Of a stretch of 64,000 nt of DNA, positions 44,345-56,071 are shown one piece after another. The stretch is from Marthasterias glacialis (Eukaryota > Echinodermata > Asteroidea > Forcipulatida > Asteriidae). The notes under the pieces are model-generated. The model was not told the DNA's origin and searched no databases. It saw only the letters and a program-made list of their open reading frames with translations. The translations under genes were made by a program, and so were the position numbers. Positions within the stretch are counted from its first letter, which is position 1. The number at the start of each line of letters is the position of its first letter. Location: the NCBI GenBank assembly GCA_911728455.2, contig OU452233.1:15567214-15631213 (forward strand). Reading direction: 5' to 3'.

Positions 44345-44830
44345 AAAAGAGGGCAGGCCTGGAGTCTATGAGAAACTTTTGAAGGGGCACCAAGGCCAAG
44401 AAGAGAGGAGGCCTGGAATTTCATCTTTGAAAGGGTAAGGCCATTTCCATTTTGCAAAGGGCACTTCCATTGGAAAATCTTAGAGTCTATGAGAAACTTT
44501 TGAAGGGGCACCAAGGCCAAGACCAGGGCAAAAGAGAGGAGGCCTGGAATTTCATCTTTGAAAGGGTAAGGCCATTTCCATTTTGCAAAGGGCACTTCCA
44601 TTGGAAAATCTTAGAGTCTATGAGAAACTTTTGAAGGGGCACCAAGGCCGAGACCAGGGCAAAAGAGAGGTCTGTAATTTCATCTTTGAAAGGGCAAGGC
44701 CATTTCCACTTTGCAAAGGGCACTTCCATTGGAAAATCTTAGAGTCTATAGAAAACTTTTGAAGGGGCACCAAGGCCAAGACCAAGGCAACAGAGGCCAT
44801 GGCCTCCGTGGCCTCAGCGTAGTTTCCTGG
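44345..44830 (+). repeat. Family G tandem amplification, ~121-131-bp unit
   Basis: GAGTCTATGAGAAACTTTTG begins units at 44362, 44483, 44614 and 44742. Each contains GGCCTGGAATTTCATCTTTG (or a close variant) and CATTTCCATTTTGCAAAGGG. It ends with GTGGCCTCAGCGTAGTTTCC. Confidence 0.9.
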
Positions 44831-44999
44831 CCTGAAGAGAGTATGTTAGCTTGTTGTGAATAGCTTTACACACATCACCAATGCTGTACCTCATAAAAGG
44901 AACTTGTATAATTGTAAACAATTCACACTGGATAGTTCAGTTTGGGGCTAACCTGGGTCTCCTTTAGTGTTTTTTCTACTCCATAGATACTCCATCATA

Positions 45000-45290
45000 C
45001 TTCATTTTGGTTGACTCCCATCTCTCATTGTATCTTTGATTGTCTCTGTTTTTTTTAATGGTTTTGGGGGTTGATAATGGCACATCTGATTGCTGTTTTT
45101 ACTCCCTTATAATGTTTAATCCGAAGTATCTGAGCCTTCTTTTTAGTGATAGTTTTAATCATCTACTTGTAACTAATTTTGTATGTATTTTTTATTGTTT
45201 TTAGCGTGTTACATTTTATGATGGCCCATTGTAAACCACCTTGGTGGTGACATGGCTACCATCAATAAATAAAGCTGTTGTTACTCTTAT
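45000..45290 (+). repeat. LINE 3' tail
   Basis: GATGGCCCATTGTAAACCAC...ATGGCTACCATCAATAAATAAAG resembles the tail at 4479-4545. It lies ~26 bp before the low end of RB1 exon 10. Confidence 0.6.
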
Positions 45291-45315
45291 TACCTCACCC
45301 AGCCACCCGACTTAC

Positions 45316-45430
45316 GTGAATATTCATACGTTACGTTGACGACCTCCAGTGCACAGGCAAGCAGGGACTTGTGAAAGAGATCGCTGTGAAGCAGCGACGA
45401 GAAATCTTTTGTGGATAATCTTTCTTCTTC
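45316..45430 (-). CDS. RB1: RB1 exon 10 (pocket A)
   Basis: Residues 417-454, acceptor TTGATTGAAG, donor [35 protein letters not shown], aligned with human E-E-E-R-L-S-I-Q-N-F and [14 protein letters not shown]. Confidence 0.96.
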
Positions 45431-46039
45431 CTTCAATCAAATCAAATTAAGACGTTAACTTCATTTCACGTAAATGTGCTTTTTGGATATACGATGTAAG
45501 TTTCAAGAGCGGAAATCAGAAGATCAACGTCCCAAGGTTAAACATTTCACGGGTTAAAGATTAACCACAGGCCTGGAATTTCATATTTGAAGCGGGCAAG
45601 GCCATTTTCATTTAGCAAAGGGCGCTTCTATTGGAAAATCTATGGGAAACTTTTGAAGGAGCATCAAGGTCAATACTGTGGTCTCCGTGTAATCCCAGGC
45701 CTACAATTACCTCATTTACCACAATTACCTCATTTGAATTCTGAGAGAGGAAACAAACCAGTGGTAGGTTTTTTTTGCCGCATTATAAATACCGTACCTT
45801 ATCTTGATTCAAAGAGAGTAAGGGAACCAACAATCAGCTAGTAAGCCAACATTTCCCATGCTGTACCTCATTTGTATTCAACAAGAGTTGGAAGTTGGGA
45901 GTTAAATCCAAAATTACCATTGCTTTTCCTTATCTTGATTCAAAGAGAGTAAGAACAATAGTTGGTGAAAGTGCGACCCTTATTAATTTCTTTTGGCACC
46001 ACGCCACAAGCATCAATGTCACATGTAATAAGTGTTTTC

Positions 46040-46375
46040 ACCTTATCTTGATTCAAAGAGGCTAGGCAAATATGTACCAGCAACTCTACCAATATCAGGG
46101 ATGAGAGTGGATGAAAATGAAAAATCCACGAAACACCGATGGAGGGTTTGGTGGCTACCAACCACGCCATAACCCGTATCAATGGCAGCATTCTCTGCTT
46201 AAAAATAGATGGGGCAAGCACCTTGGTGTAGTCAAATTACAGTATATGTACTGTGTTAAGGCTTTACAAGGGCCTGGATGTATGTAAATGACATTTAAAA
46301 AAACATTTCTTTTATTTTTTTAGTAAAATAAAATTCGACAACAAAACCCGGAGAAATCTCTTCCCTGCAATACTT
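46040..46375. repeat. Dispersed repeat R4, copy 1
   Basis: GAGTGGATGAAAATGA, GGTGGCTACCAACCACGCCA, GTGTTAAGGCTTTACAAGGG and CCTGGATGTATG are shared with 54290-54545. Just upstream, CTTATCTTGATTCAAAGAGA recurs near 45800, 45930 and 46040. Confidence 0.8.
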
Positions 46376-46404
46376 GAGATGCTTTACAGTGATGAATTTC
46401 TTAC

Positions 46405-46578
46405 TCTTTTCAACATGGATGCCATGACCCTGTAGTACAGCCGAACCCCAATCTGGAATCTGGACCTCGCCACGGAGCCGGAGGGAGAGCCCATGATCCT
46501 CTTGAAGTGACGGATGTACTCTTCTTTCTCATGATTCACTCGCTGTCTGATGCTGGAGCTTGGGTCCTGACTGCAGCT
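46405..46578 (-). CDS. RB1: RB1 exon 9 (pocket A)
   Basis: Residues 359-416, acceptor CGTTTACAG, donor AAAAGA|GTAAGA. F-Q-I-G-V-R-L-Y-Y-R-V-M-A-S-M-L-K aligns with human Y-K-L-G-V-R-L-Y-Y-R-V-M-E-S-M-L-K, one of the most conserved pocket segments. A variable loop (M-G-S-P-S-G-S) precedes it. Confidence 0.96.
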
Positions 46579-47776
46579 CTGTAAACGAGAAAAAAAAAAC
46601 ATCCAGAAACTGTCACACCATTGCAAAAGTTGCATAGGATTGGGATTGGGGCATTTTTACCGTTTAATCGTTTCAATCGAAAACAAAAGAGTGAAACGTT
46701 GAAACGAAACTGGAAGTACAAAAAAAAAATGGGACATTCCTTTCCAGCCTGTAGAGAGGTATTTCCCTGCTTTGTTTTGTAACGATTAGTAACAATGATA
46801 ATAATACCTCTGAGTGACCATCGGTGAGCACACTCCCACAATAAAGCATAGTGTTACTTTCTATTTTCTTTAAAATATTGTCGCCCCAGCCGCTAAGTAT
46901 CCAGGCAGAATGATAGGCATCCCTTTTGTTGGTCGGAATATGTTCTTATCTTAATCTCCTACAATTCGTAATACACAATTCGTAGTACGGGAAAAAAGCA
47001 CACAAAGGATGTGCCGCCACACTGCAGTTTTTTTTATTTTCAAGACTGGGTGTAGTGTTCTATTTTTTTAATTCTGGAAATTGCATTTGACATCTGCTCC
47101 TTCTCAAATTACACACAGAAAACAGAAAGCTGGAACCATAGTTCCGATTCTCAATTTGGATTAGAATCGGTGGAGACGGTTAAACAGAAGTTACGAGTTC
47201 CGTTTAACCATTTATATTAATAAAACATACAATGCGCAACCCTTAGAGTGATCCAACGTTACTTTTTTTATCAAAAGCTGACGATCTACTACACGAACTG
47301 TTCTACCATAGGTTTTGCAATATCAGTATTTTTGGCAAGCACTGGTCACACTATCAACCCATTTTAAGTGTTACACACTAACATATAACTTGAAGAAAGC
47401 ACAAGATGGATACTAAACTCATCTCTTAAGAAAGGCTTTAGATGTTCCATGGTGTTCACACACAACCTATGAAGATTTGCATAGACACCTTTTGCCAATT
47501 TCCGAGAGGTTGAGGCTTAGAAGACTAAAAGTTGCCGGACACTGCGCAAGAAGGGAAAGAAGAAGCAGTTTGTAAGGTCCTTCTAAGGCAGCCCAAACTT
47601 CGAAAGAGAGCGAAAGGTCCCGCTGGAAAGGATTACATCAAACTCTTATCAGACGATGCTGGCTTAATTAGACAGGACATGAAGAACTGCATGCTAGACA
47701 GAACTTTGTGGAAGGCCTCCGGGTCGACATACGCAGCAAGCAGCATGAGCAAGCACAAAGTGTTGTTATACATTAC

Positions 47777-47864
47777 CTTGAAGTATTTCAGGAGGAGCGA
47801 GGAGGGGGAGTCGCTTGCTTCCGACAGCAAGAACTTGAGACTTTGCACAGAATTGATGGCTCTC
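47777..47864 (-). CDS. RB1: RB1 exon 8 (start of pocket A)
   Basis: Residues 329-358, acceptor CCATCATAG, donor TTCAAG|GTAATG. R-A-I-N-S-V-Q-S-L-K-F-L-L-S-E-A-S-D aligns with human T-V-M-N-T-I-Q-Q-L-M-M-I-L-N-S-A-S-D, opening pocket A. Confidence 0.93.
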
Positions 47865-48344
47865 CTATGATGGAAAAAGAACAAAAAAAAAAAAAAAAAA
47901 AACAAGAATCTAAGTTTTTATTACGAAAGGCAACTTGATGACAGGAGTGTCATTTATGACAGACATGGCGCATTATAAATGTACACTACTATTTTAATAA
48001 TTTAGTTTTTGTAGAAATTTGTCAAAACCCAATCAGTTGAACTTTGTAACAGAGCCATGACAATTGACTGCTTACAGACGGAAAATAACAGCATTTCAGA
48101 TTCAGATTGTTTCTTAAGACTTTTGATCAAATATTTTGTCACTTCGTGAAAACACAAAATTGCTACTCTACTTATCCGCTGGTCATACTAATTAGAGTAT
48201 TACAAAGAGATCATGTTTTAGGTTGCGGAACTTTGGTGAAAACATTAACAACAAACGGGTCAGTATGTCATACAAACTAATTCACCGTTTTTTTGAATTT
48301 TGATGGTTTTCTCAGTTTGAGAAAAAATGGTGACACTATCTTTT

Positions 48345-48545
48345 AATAGATGTTAATTTTTGCATCAGGGATAAAGAATAATTGTGTCGTTGTTTTATTT
48401 TCCCCAATGCACCGATGTGTGTTAAGCACTGTTTACTGTGTACTTTCCCCGAGTCCTTTGAAAATAATTCCACAGGCTTATTCCTCGGGTGGGATTCGAA
48501 CCCACGACCCCCCACCATTCTAAAGCAGATGTCTTACCAACTACA
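48345..48545 (-). repeat. tRNA-derived SINE family S2, copy 2
   Basis: Same order as copy 1: ATGTTAATTTTTGCATCAGGG...CACCGATGTGTGTTAAGCAC...CCTCGGGTGGGATTCGAACC. The remaining part of intron 47865-49655 holds an L2/CR1-type tail at 48600-48795 and a family G copy at 49005-49175. Confidence 0.85.
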
Positions 48546-48599
48546 CTTAATTTTTTAATTAATTTTTATATCCTGTTTTCTGAAGTTATTTGTAATTTT

Positions 48600-48795
48600 C
48601 ATTGTATGTGGTTTATATTGCCACTATTTCTTTTGAGAGTGTTAAATAGTTTAAATAGTTTAAATAATTTCTTTAATCTTTTACAAATCAATTATTTATC
48701 TATATATCCAGGTTGACTGTAAAGAACCAGGGAACATTTTTGTTAAAATGGATTTGGCGCTATATAAATTCCCATTATTTATTATCGTTATTATT
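48600..48795 (+). repeat. L2/CR1-type 3' tail
   Basis: Ends GGATTTGGCGCTATATAAAT followed by an AT-rich (ATT)n stretch, a usual end for L2/CR1 elements. Confidence 0.55.
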
Positions 48796-49004
48796 AGACT
48801 ACCGAAATTGCCCGGCCCATTAAAAATATTCTTTAACACACATCAAATCAAAACAGAGGATTATAAATATTGCCTTGCTCAATTAGCATCATGCCACAGG
48901 AGGTAATTCACAAGCCACTAGTCTCCAAGAAGACAAAAGCAATCATCTCAATTCCAACACAATTTTTCTTGGGGGTAGTAAGACAATGTTTAAAACCAAA
49001 CTCT

Positions 49005-49175
49005 TATCAGGCCTGGAATTTCATCTCTGAGAAGGCAAGGTCATTTTCATTTTGCAAAGGGAACTTGCATTGGAAAATGTTCATGTCTATGGGAAACTTT
49101 TTGTAGGGGCATCAAGGCCCAGACTAGGGCAACAGAAGCCATGGTCTCTGTGGCTTCCATGTAATTCCAGGCAAG
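49005..49175 (+). repeat. Family G copy
   Basis: GGCCTGGAATTTCATCTCTG...CATTTTGCAAAGGGAACTTG...GTGGCTTCCATGTAATTCC, one unit, antisense to RB1. Confidence 0.75.
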
Positions 49176-49655
49176 CATGCAGTATCCAAGTTTGCACAAG
49201 AACTACTGTTAGCCATAGTTTGACTAAGTTAGCCTGAACTCTGTCTAGTCGCATTTGTTGGACTACACTAGTCGACTATTCGGCACCAGCCTTACTGGGC
49301 CCGGTTGCATCACTGGTGACCAATAACCGTATTATTAGCACAGTGCAGAGGGGACCAGTTATCAGAAAATTGATAATGTTGATTTCCCCCGTTTTCTCAT
49401 GGTCGTGCTGCACTGACATGACTAGAGTCGTGCGCACTTCCACTTCAGTGTGCTTGTGCAAAGTACGTCACTAACCAACCAATAGTTAACCATTGGTCCT
49501 TGATCAAAAGTATGGCCAGTGACGTTTTTGTTGCCACCAAATTGCCTGTAAAAATTGCCATGTATGACAAAACCCATTATTCACTTACAAGGCAAACATT
49601 AAAATCTATAAACTCATTTCAAATGAAAACTAAGACACGCCAAAACTCGACTTAC

Positions 49656-49837
49656 TTAACTGGCGTCATCGGAACTGCTGATTGGTCTCTTTCATGACTG
49701 CTGTCCGGGGAACTTGGAGGCTCATTGGCTGTGACCCTCTGAACGAAGAGATGCGATGATTGGTCCAGAAAAAGTTGTTCATTTATATCACCAGCTGCCC
49801 TGTAGACATGTTCGTATTGCAGCTGTAGGTACTCCAA
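49656..49837 (-). CDS. RB1: RB1 exon 7 (end of RbN, interdomain linker)
   Basis: Residues 269-328, acceptor ATTTCTCCAG, donor GTTAA|GTAAGT. Y-E-H-V-Y and I-N-E-Q-L-F-L-D align with human Y-E-E-I-Y and L-D-A-R-L-F-L-D. The linker contains S-S-P (Ser311) and M-T-P-V-K (Thr326), the latter aligned with human H-T-P-V-R, whose threonine 373 is a CDK site that closes RbN onto the pocket. Confidence 0.93.
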
Positions 49838-50224
49838 CTGGAGAAATGACAACAATAGTTTAACGCCAAAAGTAGTGAATTGGTACATAGCTTTTGAGAC
49901 ATTCATTGCATGGTGAGGTGTCAATGTATATTTGGTTCGCGGTAACACCATGTGATTATATTACTTCGCTATATAGCGTAGATTGTTCTTGTGAGAACTT
50001 GTCTAGCTATTATTCTACTACCGCAAAGTAGATTGCGGAATTCGGGAGACAACGTAGTGCTGAAAAGAACTGCCCTGCTTTTTAAGTACTACCTGGGGAT
50101 CCTTGTTTAGTGGATCGAGGGGACTTCTCGGATAATTTCACTGCCGCAGAGTGAGTTTATTATTTGGTCTCAACGTTGCGACTAGCTTGCTCTAGTCATC
50201 GTCAGGTTAGTGACTTGGTATTTA

Positions 50225-50945
50225 TCCATAACGGCTGGGTTTGAGCTGGCGGCTGCGGCTGTTGCTATGGCTGTTGCTATGGGAATCCTATGCTTCAACG
50301 TGTGTTAACATAGGAATCAAGCCGCAGCTACATCTTAAGGCATGGCCATAGTTTCAATCTGAAAGCTCACTGATAATAAAGTTCACACCTGGCTACGAAT
50401 CCTCCAGGGAAATAAACCCGTCAGAAATACTGTCCAAGTCAAGAAATTGTTATTTTTGAAGAACTCCAAAATCACTGCTGCTTGTTTTGATGACGGGAAC
50501 TCAACAAAATAGCACCGGCATTTGCAAGTAAGGCCGCGTCCAAATCAAGCGACTTTGGCTACGGCTATGGCTGGTGGCTGCAGCGACAACGTTGAAGAAC
50601 GGGATTTTTTTGCAATCCAGACATAGCCACTACCATAGCCATCAATTCAGACCCGGCTTAAGATTCGTCATGCAAACAAAAGATAGTCTGGCAACCATAA
50701 CAAGCATTGCATGGTTACAAAACCTTTGTACTCAAGGAATAACAGCCAACGATTGTCAATAGCCCTACGTTTCGACCCCAGCAGAGTCTTTCTCAAAGGC
50801 TAAAAATTAGCCTTTTTTAGCCATTGAGAAAGACTCTGCTAGGGTCGAAACATGACGCCATCAACAATTGTTTGCATTTATACCACAGGTCCTTGTGGTT
50901 GGTAAGCAGTTTGCAACAGCCAAATTTATTTTTGTATTATTTTTT
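50225..50945. repeat. GGCTACGGC-type repeats and R3 copy 2 hairpin
   Basis: 50225-50330 and 50530-50660 hold GGCTGCGGCTGTTGCTATGG-like segments in both orientations, related to 8311-8432. At 50765-50855 GTTTCGACCC...AGAGTCTTTCTCAA folds against TTGAGAAAGACTCTGCTAGG. The following stretch matches 22025-22175. No exon is supported in 49838-51702 outside the RB1 exons. Confidence 0.65.
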
Positions 50946-51702
50946 CAAGGAATATGACATATAAGATGGCTGACTTTATAGGGGCTAATTGGCGTGAATA
51001 TGGGCTTAAATACACGCTGTTCAGTCACCTGCATTTACATCCCGAAATGTGGAGATTATGCCAGAATTTACCAGAACCCCTGGCCCATATGCATGTCTCA
51101 ATGCACATGATCGGCACACAAAGGATTCTGGGTGAAATCTGAGTCCAAACAACATCGGCAACCATCATGGCACACTGATTTTGAAGCCATGCCGTACAAA
51201 AGACATAAAACCTGGCATATTTACCCGTAAACTACAGCACGGCGTTCCTCGCAACTTGATTTAATATTTAGCTGTACTCGGTTTCCCACAATGCACTGCA
51301 GTATATTCTTAAGATGGCGCTTGTGCATATGGGCTTTTGGTTTGACCAGGGTTCAAAATACCCACTAGACCACTGGCCAAAGTTAAGCAATTGACCACTT
51401 GGCCATTAACCCCACAACCGAACAAGTCCTACAGTCTAGTGTTTTTCCAAAACACCTTCTTTTGAAGATTTACTTATGTATAACTAAAGATTTTCAATTT
51501 CAAAACTCTTCCGAAAAGTTAAGCTTTTTAATATATAAGAAAGAAATCTTGAAGGTTTTGTCAAAAATATTTCTGGTCCAGCGAAACTTCCAAGGTTACA
51601 AAAGTGGAGACTTTTTTTAAATTTGAGCACTGACGGCTACAGCTGTTGGCTGCAGTGATCTAGCCCCAGCAACAGCCCATTCAGACACAAGTCTTCCTTT
51701 AC

Positions 51703-51878
51703 CTCTGGAAGACCCTCCAGTCCCTGGTTTAGCCTCTCTCTGGGAATGGCCCTTATGATCGGAGTGAGGCAGGATTCCCGTACTGACATGACATCGGCGA
51801 TATCGCCGAGGCAACTCATCTCGGCACACAGCGCTTCTAGTATGGCATCCTCAGCGTCTTGTGAATAGTGAGCAGAAT
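51703..51878 (-). CDS. RB1: RB1 exon 6
   Basis: Residues 210-268, acceptor AATTTCCAG, donor CCAGAG|GTAAAG. D-A-E-D-A-I-L-E-A-L-C aligns with human D-T-R-I-I-E-V-L-C, and E-G-L-P-E with N-G-L-P-E. The middle is more diverged. Confidence 0.9.
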
Positions 51879-52110
51879 CTGGAAATTCAGAAAAAGACTA
51901 GACGACTGAACATTTTTAACCCAACGAAAACCTTCACTGAGAAAATTTTACTGAGGACAGGGGCTGACCTATATATGATATCGGCTTTTACAGATTTTTC
52001 AGATAATAGATTTGGTAACAATTCTGCAGGTTTTTCACCCAAGGGCAAAACAAATCGGAAATCAGATTAAACAGTTAAAGTAGGAAGGATATCAAGATGC
52101 AGAAACTTAC

Positions 52111-52221
52111 TGAAGGGTTCCTGAAGAAAGAACGCCGGCGACAGTTTAGCCATGTAATCAATACAACCCATCAGCAGATGTAATGGTATCACCAGCTCGT
52201 TGGCAGCTTGCCTTAAACTTC
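52111..52221 (-). CDS. RB1: RB1 exon 5
   Basis: Residues 173-209, acceptor TTTGGTCAG, donor TTCA|GTAAGT. E-L-V-I-P-L-H-L-L-M-G-C-I-D-Y and A-K-L-S-P-A-F-F-L-Q-E-P-F align with human D-L-V-I-S-F-Q-L-M-L-C-V-L-D-Y and I-K-L-S-P-P-M-L-L-K-E-P-Y. Confidence 0.93.
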
Positions 52222-52671
52222 CTGACCAAAGTAATAGTTTCAAAAACACTTAAAAATGTGTGACTGTACAAGTGAAAGAAAAATGATAAAATGGTCTCTT
52301 CTTGGCCTGGACAAGAACATCTCTCAACTTCCGGGTGTCATATTTTAGACAACTAACCCTCTGTATTGCTGTAACAATTGCACCAGGGATAAAGAATTTA
52401 TATATTATGGTTTTCACTACACCAATCCATAATAAGCAGGGATAAGAATTGCCAATTGTGAAAATTCCTGAAACTGGCTAGCAGGCCTGGGTTCCCCCTT
52501 ATTCTACACCCGGAACCAGGAGGTTTACAGACTCTGTGTATCACCAGAAATCCAAAACTACAGGCTTGGATACAATGTGGACTAATTCTTTCTCCATGTT
52601 GGTGATTGCTTCATTTCCTTCAAGAAAATTTGGAATGAATGCTCAAGGAGACTTTGAGAAAATCCTCATGC

Positions 52672-52775
52672 CCGAATAAGCACTTTATACTTGATGCTTT
52701 CTTAATCCTGCGGGAAAAAATCTGCAGGCTACTTGGGTGAGATTTGAACCCATGACCTGTGCACAGGAGGCAACA
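52672..52775 (-). repeat. SINE family S2 fragment
   Basis: AAGCACTTTATACTTGATGC...CTACTTGGGTGAGATTTGAACCC matches the right part of S2 with decay. Further S2-like sequence lies at 52370-52440. Confidence 0.6.
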
Positions 52776-52867
52776 TTTTAGAAGAAGCACCTCTACATTG
52801 CGGATGTTATTTTGCTCTTGCCTGCACCGATGTTAAACTACTTGAAATTACAAAAAATAAAAAATAT

Positions 52868-53090
52868 AAAAAGTTCCATTATTGGGTGAACAAAGAAAAA
52901 ATGAACCTGCGACCTCCAGATTAAGGTGCTGGCGCTCTATCTGAGCTATTTAGCCCTATGATGGCGGTCTCCTTATTTCGTCAGTAATGTTTGTTCGGGG
53001 TGCCAGTCAGAAGCCATACAACCTTTTAACTGTTGAACAACCAGGGATCATACCCAAGTTTATAATACAACCTGGGAAGTGGCAGTACAG
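52868..53090 (-). repeat. tRNA-derived SINE family S1, copy 4 (inverted)
   Basis: GGTGAACAAAG...GAACCTGCGACC...GCTCTATCTGAGCTATTTAGCCC is the reverse of the tRNA-like head. GGTGCCAGTCAGAAGCC and CAGGGATCATACCC are the reverse of the 5' extension. Confidence 0.85.
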
Positions 53091-53149
53091 AGATCATCTG
53101 TAAAATGAGACTTTTTATTTCAAATGTCGAAAAAGAAAAATTTTCTGAC

Positions 53150-53274
53150 CTTTAGCGAGGAGGAACAGCATCCAGCAGATGTGTTTCCTGTTAGGCTGAC
53201 CCTGATCGACCCCCGACCTCTGCGACTCTAATGGAGGACTGTATTGCTCACGAATGAAGATACGATCGAAGAGC
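53150..53274 (-). CDS. RB1: RB1 exon 4
   Basis: Residues 131-172, acceptor CTCATCCAG, donor AAAG|GTCAGA. L-F-D-R-I-F-I-R-E-Q, then I-C-W-M-L-F-L-L-A-K-G, which aligns with human V-S-W-I-T-F-L-L-A-K-G. Confidence 0.92.
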
Positions 53275-54058
53275 CTGGATGAGGAAAAAAAGAAGTAGAG
53301 CAGCTGGTATGAACTTTAAGTGTGACATTTTGGCTGGTGACTCATTTCTGCTCAGCATGGCTTTTCTGTACTTAGCAAGTTTTTGAGCTTTAAACACCTA
53401 TATTTTATTATAATTTCTTTCTTTACGCATTTCGCCCATCACAAGGCCCAAAGACCACTCGAGGTGTGGGCAACTTTTTGAAGGCATATAGAAACCTGCC
53501 CCGTTGCGCAGAAAAATAAAACCGGTCAGTAAAATACCACATCCGGTTCGCACGCGCAAAAGCTGGTTTAAAAGGTGACCCCGCAATGGTTTATAGTGGA
53601 CGCTGACGCCTCAGTTGGTTTGTTTCACCATCGTCTCAGTTAGTTTACCCGCATCCGATAATCCAAGTGCGGACACCGGCAAGATTTACCCATTGGGAGT
53701 TACCCATGGTCTCGGTTAAAATATTAATCCAATGCGAACGAGGCTTAAGGGAGTGCTCAAAAGACCAAACGGTAGCAACGTTCTAATTGGATCGGTTAAG
53801 TATTCCAAAGGGCGTACATGCACCAGTCTGTCAGACTGCCCGAATGTTTATTGGAAAAATAACAATTCTAACACGTGTATATTCACTCGTGTACGAAAAT
53901 TCCTGTTCTCGTGTACAATGTCGCAGTCCAGCAGACCGTTCTAGCGTTCCACTGGATTGGGGCTGGACGCCTTGCGGGAACGTTCCTTCCCGCCTAGAAT
54001 GTGCCCGACTTTTGGGACGCTCCCTCAAGACACAAGACTAGTCTGCTATTTAACCTAC

Positions 54059-54190
54059 TGTTGAAACTTATGATAGAGGGCGCTGGTGACGCAATACTTT
54101 TGCATGATGGCCTTAAGGTGTGGTTTAACGACTGGGTCGAACGTAAAGTCTGCCTGTAGCCTTCCCATCCAGTCAAAGAATCGCTTTATA
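54059..54190 (-). CDS. RB1: RB1 exon 3
   Basis: Residues 87-130, acceptor TTCTCCACAG, donor CAACA|GTAGGT. I-K-R-F-F-D-W-M-G-R-L aligns with human V-H-K-F-F-N-L-L-K-E-I, and M-Q-K-Y-C-V-T-S-A-L-Y-H-K-F with L-K-K-Y-D-V-L-F-A-L-F-S-K-L. Confidence 0.9.
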
Positions 54191-54289
54191 CTGTGGAGAA
54201 AAACAAGAAATTAATAACTCAGTTACTGTTGCAGTCCACAACCTGATTTTGTAAGACTTTCCTTTCACATCTTAAACTTAAACTTTAAG

Positions 54290-54545
54290 AGTGGATGAAA
54301 ATGAGGTTTTGGTGGCTACCAACCACGCCATACCTCTATCAATGGCAGCACTCTGTGCTTAAATGTAGTTGGGGCAAGCACTTTGGTGTATTTAAAATGC
54401 ATTTCAACTAATGTGTTAAGGCTTTACAAGGGCCTGGATGTATGAAAATGACAATTTCTTTTCTGTTTCTTTAGTAAAAAAATTCCACAACAATAATTTT
54501 GTAAAATCCAGAAATCCAGAAAAATCTGGAGGAATCTCATCCCTG
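54290..54545. repeat. Dispersed repeat R4, copy 2
   Basis: Matches 46040-46375, lacking a ~15-bp segment near the left end. Confidence 0.8.
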
Positions 54546-54994
54546 AATCTTTCTTCCTTGTCTTCTCTTTACAGATCTCTTCCTATGAGTTACAGTTACT
54601 GAAAGGCAATTTAAAGATGCCTTGGTTTAATTCAACTAGAAACCACAAACCAGAAAAAAATTAATATTTTAGTACTAATAATACTACAGATAATTTGTTT
54701 ATTGACGTATTGAAAGGGTTAAAAACTGCCTGAGCTAAACTTTCAGCCAACTGTCGGCGCATCTGGAATTACACAGAGATCCTTTTTTATCTTCAAGCAA
54801 ACTTGAATCAAAATCCTCAATTCTGATTGGTCAATCCATAGCAATAAGAGTGTGATATGTAGTCATAGTGCATGGCCCATATCACACGAGGTTCTCTAAC
54901 GAGCTAATCTATGCGCTTTTCTAACTCCCATCTTCAAAATTTATTGTAAATTCACTGTAAATTAAAAAGTGGCGCATTTGCTTGAAGATAAATT

Positions 54995-55672
54995 CCTTAT
55001 AAAAACCCATACAAGGTGCTATATTATACACATATGGACTGGCAATGAGGGAAATAGTGCACGTCTATGCAACCCGAGGGCCTGTAAGTGACCAGGAGAG
55101 GGTCCTGATTCCCGAGGCTGAGGGAAATAGGACCCTCTCCTGGTCACTCACAGGCCCGAGGGGCGCATAGACGTGCACTATTGCCCGAATAATGCCAGTC
55201 CAATGTATTTTATAACACACCTCAATCCAAAATGTCGTTTAGAAGAGTAAATCGCGGTTTCTTGGCCGGAGATTCTTCTCCATCCGCAGACGCCGTCGTT
55301 TTCTTGAGGGCACTCTTTACCAGTCAATAGTTTTTGGGTTTTTGAAACTATTTCCCGCTTTGTGAACTATTTCCCCCAAATGAAGCGCCTGCGGTGCGTA
55401 TGGTGCAGATTTCAAGCACTAGGCTATATTAGTTCACCCCACGCGACCGTGTTTCAGCCAATCAGGATAAAGAACCAGGGAGAGGTGTGTTATAATATTA
55501 GTTATCACACGCATACTCATGGAATACGGAAAATATAGCGCGTCTAAATCCCATATCCAACTCAGCCTGCTGCCTAGTTGGATATGGAGCGTAGAAGTGC
55601 TGTATTTTTCTGTATTCCATTCGCGCTTGTGTGATAACTATTAAATATAGCACCTTGTATGGGTTTTTACAA
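54995..55672. mobile_element. Nested fold-back elements including P1 copy 2
   Basis: The outer arms TAAAAACCCATACAAGGTGC and GCACCTTGTATGGGTTTTTA enclose two units. The first is P1 (55017-55496, near-identical to 12894-13374). The second is another inverted repeat: GTTATCACACGCATACTCAT... pairs with ...TTGTGTGATAAC (55500-55640), with GGATATG-type inner arms. The order suggests P1 jumped into an older palindrome. Confidence 0.85.
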
Positions 55673-55785
55673 GGTGATAAGGCACAATCTGCAGCCAACC
55701 ATGCCAGAAACTGATAACTGTACTGGGTTCTTTCACACAACACATGACACCTACGGATCTACATGCCAACCGAAGGACGAAGCAA

Positions 55786-55928
55786 TGGGAGACTTTGGAA
55801 CGCTAGGTGGCAGCAGACTTACCAAGTAAATCTCCATTGTTTGCATAGTTCTGAGCAAGTGCACATTTCCGGAAACAGTGGATTTACCTGGTAGGTCTGC
55901 TGCCACCTAGTGTCCTCAATAGTCTCCC
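55786..55928. repeat. MITE family M1, copy E
   Basis: The best-preserved copy: TGGGAGACTTTGGAACGCTAG at the left, CTAGTGTCCTCAATAGTCTCCC at the right, inner arms GGTGGCAGCAGAC/GTCTGCTGCCACC (longer runs split here). CAATGGGAG...CTCCCATTG at the edges suggests a slightly longer inverted end. Confidence 0.88.
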
Positions 55929-56071
55929 TCCCATTGGTTCAGTTTCTTGCTCAAGGACACAAGTACCAAGACCAGGACCTGAACCCACCTCAAGAGCTCG
56001 AGCCACTCTTGTGACCTAAGACATTATGTCCCATTCAAATAAGAAAATAATCATGACATTACTTGACTTAC

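Noticed and set aside
47532..47870. 112-codon plus-strand frame
   Set aside because: It is antisense to RB1 exon 8 and its surroundings, with no family resemblance.
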